From Planctomycetota bacterium (GTDB lineage Bacteria; Planctomycetota; UBA1135; GCA-002686595): a DNA stretch of 5,935 nt. Positions 1 through 5,603 of this stretch are shown piece by piece. The translations under genes were made by a program, and so were the position numbers. The stretch spans positions 1-5,935 of the forward strand of contig JAESRM010000152.1 of the NCBI GenBank assembly GCA_016764635.1, in the 5' to 3' direction. The first letter of the stretch is position 1; each line of letters begins with the position of its first letter. The notes under the pieces are model-generated. The model had not been told where the DNA came from and did not search any database. It saw nothing but the letters and a program-made list of their open reading frames with translations.

Positions 1-780
1 GGCGTTGTCCCACGTCACCACACTTACCGGAAGCTGGCTTCCGGAGATGTGTGAAGGGTTAGTCCCCATCAATGTTTGATACTCGTCCTGCGTGACCTCG
101 TATTGCCCCATCCAAAAGTCATTCGAGATGCTCACCGAGTGCACAGGTTGCTCATCGGCAGAGGCGAAGTACGGTGCACGGCTAGCCATGGACCCCATGT
201 TGAATGTGCCCGATGGAATCAACACCATGCCAAGGCGCTGTTGTGCCGGGGTGAAGGTGACGCTGAGACCATTCGAGAAATTCGAATTGCCCGACATGAC
301 CGCGGTGTCGCGGTACCACAGCTGAAAGTTCCAAGTGTCGCCGGCCATAATGGGTAGCGACACGCCAGCCGGAATAATGCTAGGTACATCAAAACCGGAG
401 CCGACTGAGGAAGTACCGACCACGTTCTCCAACGTTCCCCTGTTGCCGAAAACACCCACCGAGTTCTGGGGCGTGCCAGCAACGTTATAACGATAAATTT
501 GCGCGCTGCCCGTACCGACCAAACAGAGTAGACCCGAGCTGATGACGACCCCAGGGGTGATCTCATTGCCCACCAAAAAGTACCCTATCTGGTTCGGAAC
601 CCCATCCTGGACCTCGAGATGCAAGCCACTACCCGTGCCACTGCCAAAAGAGCCCGTCAGGGATGCGGGAAGCCCCGTAGAGTTTGCGGTCGCCGCACAA
701 AAAGTCGTGCCTACTTGGGCAAAGGCCCCGCACGCAAAACCCAAGGCGAGTGCAGGGATGAGTAATTTAGATCGAAGCAT
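1..780 (-). CDS. Secreted protein: N-terminal beta-rich domain plus FGE/SUMF1-like domain (3' end outside window)
   Basis: The reading frame runs open from ATG at 780 to the window edge: 260 residues, no stop, C-terminus missing. Residues 1-21 form a signal peptide (MLRSKLLIPALALGFACGAFA, probable cleavage AFA|Q), so the protein is exported. Residues about 25-180 are rich in Gly, Ser, Thr and Val with Cys28 and a second Cys in SGLLCLVG, and contain FQLWYRDT and NFSNGLSVTF. I recognise this as a beta-sandwich module common in planctomycete secreted proteins; its ligand is unknown. From residue 185 (MVLIPSGTFNMGS, DEQPVHSVSI, MGQYEVTQDEY, NPSH, LPVSVVTWDNA) it is clearly the start of an FGE/SUMF1-type fold. 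Family members include sulfatase-maturing enzymes and many non-catalytic or binding proteins. The C-terminal part that would hold the catalytic cysteines is not visible, so enzymatic activity cannot be claimed. ATG 780 is chosen because the signal peptide starts there; no Shine-Dalgarno is seen. It is the last of three same-strand genes but lies about 580 bases from the next, so probably has its own promoter. Confidence 0.9.
   Translation of the reverse strand, partial: MLRSKLLIPALALGFACGAFAQVGTTFCAATANSTGLPASLTGSFGSGTGSGLHLEVQDGVPNQIGYFLVGNEITPGVVISSGLLCLVGTGSAQIYRYNVAGTPQNSVGVFGNRGTLENVVGTSSVGSGFDVPSIIPAGVSLPIMAGDTWNFQLWYRDTAVMSGNSNFSNGLSVTFTPAQQRLGMVLIPSGTFNMGSMASRAPYFASADEQPVHSVSISNDFWMGQYEVTQDEYQTLMGTNPSHISGSQLPVSVVTWDNA
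27..44. repeat. Perfect 7-bp inverted repeat inside the FGE-like coding region
   Basis: CCGGAAG (27-33) and CTTCCGG (38-44) are perfect reverse complements around the 4-base loop CTGG. The segment encodes SGSQLPV, which fits the normal FGE-family text after NPSH, so it is probably a by-product of coding sequence, not a separate element. Confidence 0.4.
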
Positions 781-829
781 ATCTATTCGTAAGGAACAGC
801 CGAAACGGCAAGGTGATAAGCCACGGAAT

Positions 830-852
830 GGCTGTAGATGAACACTACAGCC
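830..852 (-). terminator. Hairpin directly after a minus-strand stop; possible terminator
   Basis: GGCTGTAG (830-837) and CTACAGCC (845-852) pair perfectly over 8 bp with the 7-base loop ATGAACA. On the minus strand the hairpin begins at the base after the TAG at 853-855 and lies 50 bases before the FGE-like gene. No T-run follows it on either strand, so it is not a textbook intrinsic terminator. A second partial copy of one arm (CTACAGC, 853-859) follows in tandem and could form an alternative pairing. Confidence 0.35.
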
Positions 853-1011
853 CTACAGCGTAAGAGCCGGGCGAGGCCCCTCACTTAATTCAGGTATCGG
901 CTCCCAAACATCAAATGCGATCACATCCATCTCAGATCGAGGCTTGTTCGTATGGCCGCGAGTGGAAAGCAAACCAAGGATTCCGTCGCTCGTACCAAGG
1001 TAATTCTGACC
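853..1011 (-). pseudogene. Possible C-terminal gene remnant, or small ORF from ATG 930
   Basis: Between the in-frame TAA at 1012-1014 and TAG at 853-855 the minus strand has 52 open codons. The translation looks protein-like, with NYLGTSDGILGLLSTRGH in the first half and FDVWEPIPELSEGPRPALTL at the end. The only ATG is at 930 (MDVIAFDVWEPIPEL, 25 residues); the better-looking text upstream of it has no ATG, only TTG as an alternative. This would fit the 3' end of a gene whose upstream part is lost or frameshifted. The hairpin at 830-852 starts right after the stop, as at a real gene end. I do not recognise a family. A chance open frame remains possible at this length. Confidence 0.22.
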
Positions 1012-1015
1012 TTAG

Positions 1016-1219
1016 CGAACGGGACGCGCGCGCAAGACTCTACCGAAGCACAAGCTGGCGAGTGTGACCTTGATTGCGGCTAGTGCGCCATTGGTTTTGT
1101 TCGCAGTGTTAAGTTTCGCAAGTGCACCTTCGCAACCAGGGCTCACTCCAATTCCTAAAGTACGGGTCCTGGCTGACCGCCCAAAATGGTTTCCCGCCGG
1201 GTTCTCACGAATCACCTAG
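1016..1219 (+). other. Plus-strand open frame resembling a signal peptide (uncertain)
   Basis: Between stops at 1013-1015 and 1217-1219 this frame encodes a basic stretch (RKTLPKHK) followed by a hydrophobic run (SVTLIAASAPLVLFAVLSF) and then ASAPSQPG, the order of a Sec signal peptide with an A-x-A cleavage site. No ATG is available; GTG at 1064 would omit the basic part. Beyond the TAG the same frame stays open to a TAG at 1304-1306. An upstream ATG at 952 opens a neighbouring frame (MAASGKQTKDSVARTK...), so a single frameshift would join the two. It overlaps the opposite strand of no confident gene. It could be the 5' remnant of a broken secreted-protein gene or chance. Confidence 0.15.
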
Positions 1220-1259
1220 CAAGGCGCTCAGGTCCCCTGCGGAGTCCCTGTATTCGAGG

Positions 1260-1280
1260 CCGCCCCTATCAGGGTAGCGG
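1260..1280. repeat. Two-tier hairpin, CCGC/GCGG outer and CCCT/AGGG inner stems
   Basis: CCGC (1260-1263) pairs with GCGG (1277-1280), and CCCT (1264-1267) with AGGG (1271-1274), around the loop ATC, with TA bulged at 1275-1276. It lies about 80 bases downstream of the minus-strand stop at 1360. No T-run follows on either strand. It may add to transcription ending or RNA stability for that gene. Confidence 0.25.
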
Positions 1281-1321
1281 AGACAACGCCGCTTGGCGGT
1301 TTGTAGAGCCCGCCGGGGAAT

Positions 1322-1337
1322 CGTCCTTTTCAGGACG
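1322..1337 (-). terminator. Compact hairpin 22 bases after the 780-residue protein gene
   Basis: On the minus strand CGTCCT-GAAA-AGGACG forms a perfect 6-bp stem closed by a GAAA (GNRA-type) tetraloop, a very stable RNA fold. It begins 22 bases after the TAG stop at 1360-1362. The bases after it are ATTCCCC, not a T-run, so termination would have to be atypical or Rho-assisted. Position and stability argue for an end-of-transcript role. Confidence 0.4.
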
Positions 1338-1359
1338 GCCTTCTGACGACAGGATTCGA

Positions 1360-3702
1360 CTATCGAGTGGTTGGGGTCATGCTGCCGCCCATATCCTCCC
1401 AATCGCCAATACCGGAGGGCTTCAGTTGGATGGTCAGAACTATATTGCCGCGCTGCACCATGCAATCCACGATCTCTCCAGGTTCCATCATGATTCGGCT
1501 GAGGCCCATGATGTCCGCTTGCCTCTCGAACTCCTTACCATCGGCCCCGATGACCAGGTCCCCATCCCGGAAACCTGCCTTGGCCAGATTGCCATCCAAG
1601 GCAGTGATCGAAATACTCATGGCATTGATCAGCATGGGTGTGAAATCGATTTCGCCACACGGAATCGTGACGTTCATGATCTTGGACATACCGCTGTAGT
1701 ATTGAACCCGATAGTCCCCAGCGGGAAGGTCCTCCCAGCTCGCGACCAAGTCCCCGTCAAGAGTCCCCCCCGAATAGCCCCCATATTGGTTCTTGGCCCC
1801 TATTATGGAGAGATGCAGGGACTTGCCCACTTTGCCATCAGCCCAATGAACGCGTAGGGGATACAGATTCGGAATGGTGAGCTGCACGCTGTTTTCACCC
1901 TCCCGTACGGACATCTCAATCGAGTTGACTGAATCATCAGAGCCCCATGAAAAACGGTTGTTACCCTTTGCTGAAATAGTCAGGTAGACGATGTAGTCGC
2001 CCGGTTCCAAGCCTTCAAAGACTTGCTCTCCGGCGACAGAGATCTTGGCCTTCATGGACCTGATGAAGCTGCGCGACAGATCCTTCTCGCCCATCTTTGA
2101 TGCGGTGACCCGGACACGCCCTTCATAGCCGCTACCTGAATATCCGGGGATCGTGACCGTCAGACGGCCGGGCACAACGAAGGTGACCACCAGGTCCGTT
2201 TGACCACGCTTCAAGATGGTTTCGGTAGACCCCATTTCGTCGTGGCTGGCCGTGAGGGTGTACTCGGCGCCATCCTTGCCATCCTCGAAGTACCCTTCGT
2301 GAAACTGCGCTGGAATGGTCAACAGATAGCTCCCGTCCTTGTCTCTCTTCCCGGACAGACTCTGCCGGCTGGTTCCAGTGCTTAGCTTCTGCCGGATTCT
2401 GAAATTCACGTCATCAAGTGGTTCCCCCGAAGCTTCCGTCACCACAACCCTAAGAATCTGACTTAGGTCCTGTTCGGGCAACTCAAGCAGCACTTCTGCC
2501 GAAGCGTCGCTCAATTCCACCACCTCATGTACCGCGATAGGCGCTCCCCAAGCACGGGAGACACCCACTACATACCGGCCAGGTTCAAGATCGGTGAAGG
2601 CAAACAATCGGCCTGGGCGAGCCCTGGAGTCCTCATCAGACCGTGCCAAAAGTTCCAGGTCCACTTCCTGATCCTTCGCCAATGCAAGCAGGCGCACCCG
2701 GTAGCTGCCCTGATTCGAACCTACGGTGGATGCCCGAATGTAGCCGCTGATTCCAAGCCTTGGGGCAAGCTCTAGAGTCAATGCCTCAGGCGCAACACCA
2801 ACTTCCAGGGTCACTTTCTCCGTACTGGATGCCAACTCCGATTGGTCCAAATTCTCTGTTCCATGGGACAAGGCCCGCACCTTGTAACGGCCGGGAACAA
2901 GGCGCATGAAAGCCTCATTAGACGACCAATCGTATATGCGATCGCGGTTCCGCCCACCCAGGGCAGTGACCACAACAAAGGCTCGCTCCGCCGCAACCCC
3001 GTCCGGCATCAAGATCGCTACCGGAACTTCCTGCACCAGCGCGGCCGTAAAATTCAGTTCAGAACCAATACGGACGCTGCTAGACGACGAGTCCGCATTC
3101 AGCACAAAGCCCTCCAGGTATGCGTAGCCGGTCCAAGCCTGATCGAGCAACCCTTCGAACCGATACTGACCATGGGCATCGGTCGTAACCTCGCGTCTAC
3201 GTGCCCGTTGATCGTGATAAGACTGGGCCGCCTTGCGCACCGTTTCCTTGAGGGAATCCCGCTCGGGTGCCCCCTGTCCGATATTGGAGGGGGAACTGCT
3301 CGGGATCCTGCCGGGCCTTCCCCTTAGGCGCACGACGGCCCCGGCCATCGCTTGACCAGCCTCGTCAACGATTCGCCCAAACACAGTGCCTTGGCCTTCC
3401 TCGACAGCGACTTCTGCCACCTCCACGCTGCCTAGCAACGCGCTGGCCTCCATCACGGAAACCTGGGCAACCGGCGCTTTCATGGGTTTCGCGCGCACGG
3501 CCTCTTCCGCACTGGACCGAAGATCCACCGCATCCGACACCGGGGTGCGAGCCTCGGGTTCCATCGCCGCCGTACTATTGGACAACCCTATGGCGGATTC
3601 CATTTGGGCAGACCCAGTACCAAACAGCAGGTAGCCAACTCCACTTCCAAGCATGACCCCCAGGAATAGGGTGAGTACTAATTGTGCGTTATTGTTCTTC
3701 AT
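1360..3702 (-). CDS. Membrane-anchored carboxypeptidase-regulatory-like protein with C-terminal PDZ domain
   Basis: The protein has 780 residues from ATG 3702 (MKNNNAQLVL). A GTG at 3735 would add 11 residues, but ATG puts a short polar start directly before the hydrophobic segment (about 7-28), which acts as signal anchor or uncleaved signal peptide. A Ser/Glu/Ala-rich linker follows to about 100. Residues 105-200 are a carboxypeptidase-regulatory-like unit (TVFGRIVDEAGQAMAGAVVRLRG ... TTDAHGQYRFEGL) interrupted by a charged insertion at about 131-170. Further beta-sandwich segments are marked by a recurring motif: LVPGRYKV (268-275), LEPGRYVV (372-379), LEPGDYIV (565-572), LPAGDYRV (659-666). 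Residues about 693-765 form a PDZ-like domain (LAKAGFRDGDLVIGADGKEF). No protease triad is visible, so a binding or structural envelope role is inferred; the partner is unknown. The stop is TAG at 1360-1362. A weak sigma-54-like site lies upstream, and the sigma-54 activator gene ends 131 bases away on the same strand. Confidence 0.92.
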   Translation of the reverse strand: MKNNNAQLVLTLFLGVMLGSGVGYLLFGTGSAQMESAIGLSNSTAAMEPEARTPVSDAVDLRSSAEEAVRAKPMKAPVAQVSVMEASALLGSVEVAEVAVEEGQGTVFGRIVDEAGQAMAGAVVRLRGRPGRIPSSSPSNIGQGAPERDSLKETVRKAAQSYHDQRARRREVTTDAHGQYRFEGLLDQAWTGYAYLEGFVLNADSSSSSVRIGSELNFTAALVQEVPVAILMPDGVAAERAFVVVTALGGRNRDRIYDWSSNEAFMRLVPGRYKVRALSHGTENLDQSELASSTEKVTLEVGVAPEALTLELAPRLGISGYIRASTVGSNQGSYRVRLLALAKDQEVDLELLARSDEDSRARPGRLFAFTDLEPGRYVVGVSRAWGAPIAVHEVVELSDASAEVLLELPEQDLSQILRVVVTEASGEPLDDVNFRIRQKLSTGTSRQSLSGKRDKDGSYLLTIPAQFHEGYFEDGKDGAEYTLTASHDEMGSTETILKRGQTDLVVTFVVPGRLTVTIPGYSGSGYEGRVRVTASKMGEKDLSRSFIRSMKAKISVAGEQVFEGLEPGDYIVYLTISAKGNNRFSWGSDDSVNSIEMSVREGENSVQLTIPNLYPLRVHWADGKVGKSLHLSIIGAKNQYGGYSGGTLDGDLVASWEDLPAGDYRVQYYSGMSKIMNVTIPCGEIDFTPMLINAMSISITALDGNLAKAGFRDGDLVIGADGKEFERQADIMGLSRIMMEPGEIVDCMVQRGNIVLTIQLKPSGIGDWEDMGGSMTPTTR

Positions 3703-3745
3703 GAAATTGAAATGCGGACAAGGCCTAAAGCTCACCCGCTGCCGG

Positions 3746-3760
3746 GCGAACTTCTTACCA
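3746..3760 (-). promoter_or_regulatory. Weak sigma-54-like (-24/-12) promoter candidate
   Basis: The minus strand reads TGGTAAGAAGTTCGC: TGG and GC with exact GG-N10-GC spacing, but only a partial match to TGGCACG-N4-TTGC elsewhere. It lies 44 bases before ATG 3702, which would put the transcript start near 3734 and leave a leader of about 30 bases. GG-N10-GC occurs often by chance in GC-rich DNA, so support comes mainly from its position and the adjacent sigma-54 activator gene. Confidence 0.3.
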
Positions 3761-3833
3761 ATGGCAGGTGTGTTTACTCTAACAGATCACGGGAAAGGCC
3801 GCCAAGTGGATGCGCGACCCCATGGACGGCTTA

Positions 3834-5417
3834 TTAGGTTCCCAGTTCACCGGCGGCCAATACGCGAGCTCGTACCGTGCGACGATCCAGGCCCAATTTC
3901 CGAGCGGCCCCCTCGTAGGTCCCCACCTCGTCAAATACCTGGGCGCAATAGCGGCTAAGAAGTTCGTCCGCGGTTATCTGGTTGCCCTGTATTAGGTCGC
4001 CTAATTGACCCGTCTTGGCTTTGCGTGCGCCTTCTTGCGGCTGGTATCGACCTCGAACCAAAAATGCGCGAGCGCACTGCTCCAGCTCTCGAAAGTTACC
4101 CGGCCAGCCGTAATCAAGGCCCAGGTTGGCTTCGATCCAGGTGCAAAGTTCCGTTGCGAAGGACTTTGCCTCTGCATCGTCACCCAGCCCACTTGCCAAT
4201 AATTTGCCTGCCACGTATCCGAGCAAGTGCTCCAACTCAACGGAACTGCCCTGCAAGAGTTCCCTGAGTGAAGGCGTCACCAACCGATCCGCATTCAGGC
4301 GGAAGTACAAGTCCTCGCGGAACCGACCGGTTTCTATTTCAGCAGCCAAGTCCCGGTTCGTCGCAGAAATCAGTCGACCCGAAAACCTACGTGTTTCCGA
4401 ATCGCCCAAACGAGCAAACTCCCGGGTTTGAAGGACACGCAGCAATTTAACCTGCAGGGTGCCGTCGATCTCAGCGATCTCATCCATGAAAACGGATCCG
4501 TACGAAGCGCAGAGTTCTAGGAAGCTCGCGCGGTCCTCCAAAGCCCCGGTAAACGCTCCGCGGCGATGCCCAAACAGCTCCGATTCGATCAACGAGGGCG
4601 AAAGAGCGGCTAGGTGAATGGGCAAGAACAATGCCGAAGAGTCCAAATCAAAGCTTTGGGCCTTCTTGTTGAAAGGCACGAAGCCTGACCGGCCAACGGC
4701 TTGGGCCACCAGTTCCTTGCCTGTGCCCGAGGGCCCGGTGATCAGGGTCGGGATGTCCGAGGTCAAACTCACCGTCGACCCGCCGTCCGAAGCCTCGTCG
4801 GCCCTCAGCAAAGCCCGCCGGTAGCGTTCCATGTCATGGGTGAATATCGACTCCCACATGGAAGCGCGCAGGGTCACCGCCGCCGTGGAGCGCCCCACAA
4901 ACTTCGCGTAGATATTCACGAAAGCTCGAGCCATTTGGAAGAACAAGGCCAATAGCCGCGGCGCCGTTTCCTCAGGCCTCAAGCGTTCGCCTTGCAAAAC
5001 GAGAAGAGCCTCAACGTCCCTTTCGAAAGCTGCGTACCAAGACACCTTGATGCGCTTGGTTGCACCGCCCGTCGCCTTGTGAGCCAAAGCCAACAGCCCT
5101 GGAACGTGGCCGTGATAAAGCGCATACAGGGCCAAGTGACCTGCGGCCGTCCTATCCGCCTGACTGACGCGCACCTTGGTCTTCGATGCTTTGCCCTGCA
5201 ATTCCTCCAACACGCGGCGCGATTTGGCGAGCAACGGCTGCATGTTTGGGTTGGGACCTTCACCCGGTTCAAAGGCCTTGGCGGAGCCAATTTCCGTGTA
5301 GTCCTGCCCCAGGGCTTGGCGCTCCAACTCGATCCGTGCAGGAAGGAATGGATTGACCCGGGCGATGGCTTGGAGGTGCTTGGCGAAGGCCAAGTCGTCT
5401 GATCTGAGAATAGGCAT
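3834..5417 (-). CDS. Sigma-54-dependent transcriptional activator (AAA+ bEBP, Fis-type HTH)
   Basis: The protein has 527 residues from ATG 5417 (MPILRSDDLAF). The frame extends to TTG 5471, giving 545, but ATG is preferred; no Shine-Dalgarno is seen for either. The central AAA+ module (about 185-455) is intact: Walker A GPSGTGKE (228-235), sigma-54-contacting loop GAFTGA (287-292), Walker B VFMDE (D312, E313), sensor I SATNRD (N354), arginine-finger region GRFREDLYFRLN (R367, R373) and sensor II WPGNFRELEQ (R443). It should hydrolyse ATP to remodel sigma-54 RNA polymerase. Residues 484-520 (YEGAARKLGLDRRTVRARV) form a Fis-type helix-turn-helix for enhancer binding. The first about 185 residues are mainly helical and match no receiver, PAS, GAF or FHA domain I know; SMWESIFTHDMERYRRAL (187-204) leads into the AAA+ part and recalls an activator subfamily seen in planctomycetes. 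The Walker A to GAFTGA distance is about 12 residues longer than in PspF. The gene ends in tandem TAA TAA. The divergent neighbour has a sigma-54 promoter and is the likely target. Confidence 0.95.
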   Translation of the reverse strand: MPILRSDDLAFAKHLQAIARVNPFLPARIELERQALGQDYTEIGSAKAFEPGEGPNPNMQPLLAKSRRVLEELQGKASKTKVRVSQADRTAAGHLALYALYHGHVPGLLALAHKATGGATKRIKVSWYAAFERDVEALLVLQGERLRPEETAPRLLALFFQMARAFVNIYAKFVGRSTAAVTLRASMWESIFTHDMERYRRALLRADEASDGGSTVSLTSDIPTLITGPSGTGKELVAQAVGRSGFVPFNKKAQSFDLDSSALFLPIHLAALSPSLIESELFGHRRGAFTGALEDRASFLELCASYGSVFMDEIAEIDGTLQVKLLRVLQTREFARLGDSETRRFSGRLISATNRDLAAEIETGRFREDLYFRLNADRLVTPSLRELLQGSSVELEHLLGYVAGKLLASGLGDDAEAKSFATELCTWIEANLGLDYGWPGNFRELEQCARAFLVRGRYQPQEGARKAKTGQLGDLIQGNQITADELLSRYCAQVFDEVGTYEGAARKLGLDRRTVRARVLAAGELGT

Positions 5418-5420
5418 AAC

Positions 5421-5437
5421 TGTACGACCAATGTACA
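5421..5437. promoter_or_regulatory. Perfect palindrome TGTAC-N7-GTACA, candidate enhancer/operator
   Basis: TGTAC (5421-5425) and GTACA (5433-5437) are perfect inverted arms around GACCAAT. A 17-bp dyad suits a dimeric Fis-type helix-turn-helix and resembles in style the TGT-N10-ACA sites of NifA, though here the spacing is N11. Its centre is about 145 bases upstream of the transcript start predicted from the sigma-54 promoter at 5548, a usual enhancer distance. It also ends 4 bases before the activator's ATG at 5417, so binding there could limit the activator's own expression. Confidence 0.5.
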
Positions 5438-5496
5438 CACCTGGACATCCATCGTAGGGGCCCAGGTCCAAACAAGCTGGCTCCGCGACGCCCTAA

Positions 5497-5525
5497 TTTA
5501 TCCGTAAACAATGTACCTAACGCAA
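5497..5525 (-). promoter_or_regulatory. Possible sigma-70-type promoter for the activator gene
   Basis: On the minus strand TTGCGT (-35; TTG matches) and GATAAA (-10; four of six match TATAAT) are separated by 17 bases. A transcript would start near 5490, giving a leader of about 70 bases to ATG 5417. The CAATGTAC half-site at 5509 lies in the spacer, so a protein bound there would block this promoter. The match is modest. Confidence 0.25.
5509..5516. repeat. Second copy of the CAATGTAC half-site
   Basis: CAATGTAC occurs here and, exactly 80 bases earlier, at 5429-5436 where it forms one arm of the 17-bp palindrome. The opposite arm is not conserved at this copy. It is about 60 bases upstream of the predicted sigma-54 transcript start and could be a weaker secondary binding site for the same regulator. 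An 8-base repeat can arise by chance. Confidence 0.3.
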
Positions 5526-5547
5526 CTTACGACACCACAGCCACCCC

Positions 5548-5563
5548 TGGCACGCTTTCCGCA
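5548..5563 (+). promoter_or_regulatory. Sigma-54 (-24/-12) promoter of the divergent membrane-protein gene
   Basis: TGGCACGCTTTCCGCA matches the RpoN consensus TGGCACG-N4-TTGCA at every fixed position except the two T's before GC, which are CC here. The full -24 block TGGCACG is present and GG-N10-GC spacing is exact. The predicted transcript start is near 5574, leaving about 30 bases to ATG 5604. It is in the correct orientation for that gene, in the intergenic region shared with a sigma-54 activator gene. Confidence 0.72.
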
Positions 5564-5603
5564 TAGGAGAAGCGTTCCCATCGAACCTCTGCCCAACACC
5601 GCC

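Larger units (their letters stand above)
781..1359. other. Gene-poor region with hairpins and possible gene remnants
   Basis: These 579 bases contain no convincing full gene. I see: a leader of about 50 bases before the FGE-like gene with a small hairpin (GCCG-AAA-CGGC, 799-809); a perfect 8-bp hairpin (830-852); a protein-like minus-strand open frame ending at 853; a plus-strand frame with signal-peptide-like composition between stops at 1013 and 1217; and two further hairpins (1260-1280, 1322-1337) downstream of the 780-residue protein gene. No tRNA, rRNA, CRISPR repeat or insertion-sequence end was recognised. Decayed genes or an unrecognised structured RNA would both fit; neither is proven. 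Confidence 0.5.

Noticed and set aside
812..827. Sigma-54-like TGG...TTGC on the minus strand before the FGE-like gene
   Set aside because: The spacing is GG-N11-GC, one base too long for a normal -24/-12 element.
1012..1215. 67-codon minus-strand ORF starting MIRENPAGNH
   Set aside because: No recognised motif or supported start, and composition looks like chance. It shares its frame with the fragment at 853-1011 but is separated from it by TAA at 1012, so it was not annotated as a gene.
1186..1857. 223-codon open frame on the plus strand
   Set aside because: Most of it runs antisense to the confident 780-residue protein gene, its translation is low in recognisable structure, and no promoter or family supports it. 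It is a shadow of the minus-strand gene.
2842..3327. 161-codon plus-strand open frame
   Set aside because: Lies wholly inside the 780-residue protein gene on the opposite strand and has no family resemblance.
4979..5452. 157-codon minus-strand open frame overlapping the activator gene
   Set aside because: Same strand but different frame from the activator N-terminal region; Arg/Cys/Ser/Trp-rich composition typical of an out-of-frame translation.
5439..5467. Inverted arms ACCTGG (5439-5444) and CCAGGT (5462-5467)
   Set aside because: Only 6 bp with a 17-base spacer; expected by chance and not clearly tied to a promoter.
5522..5537. Sigma-54-like TGG...TTGC on the minus strand upstream of the activator gene
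   Set aside because: Again GG-N11-GC, one base too long. That both rejected sites share this spacing is curious, but two cases in GC-rich DNA are not evidence.
5565..5580. AGGAGA followed 9 bases later by ATC as a rare start codon
   Set aside because: Spacing would suit a ribosome site, but ATC starts are very rare, and the predicted sigma-54 transcript begins near 5574, after the AGGAGA.
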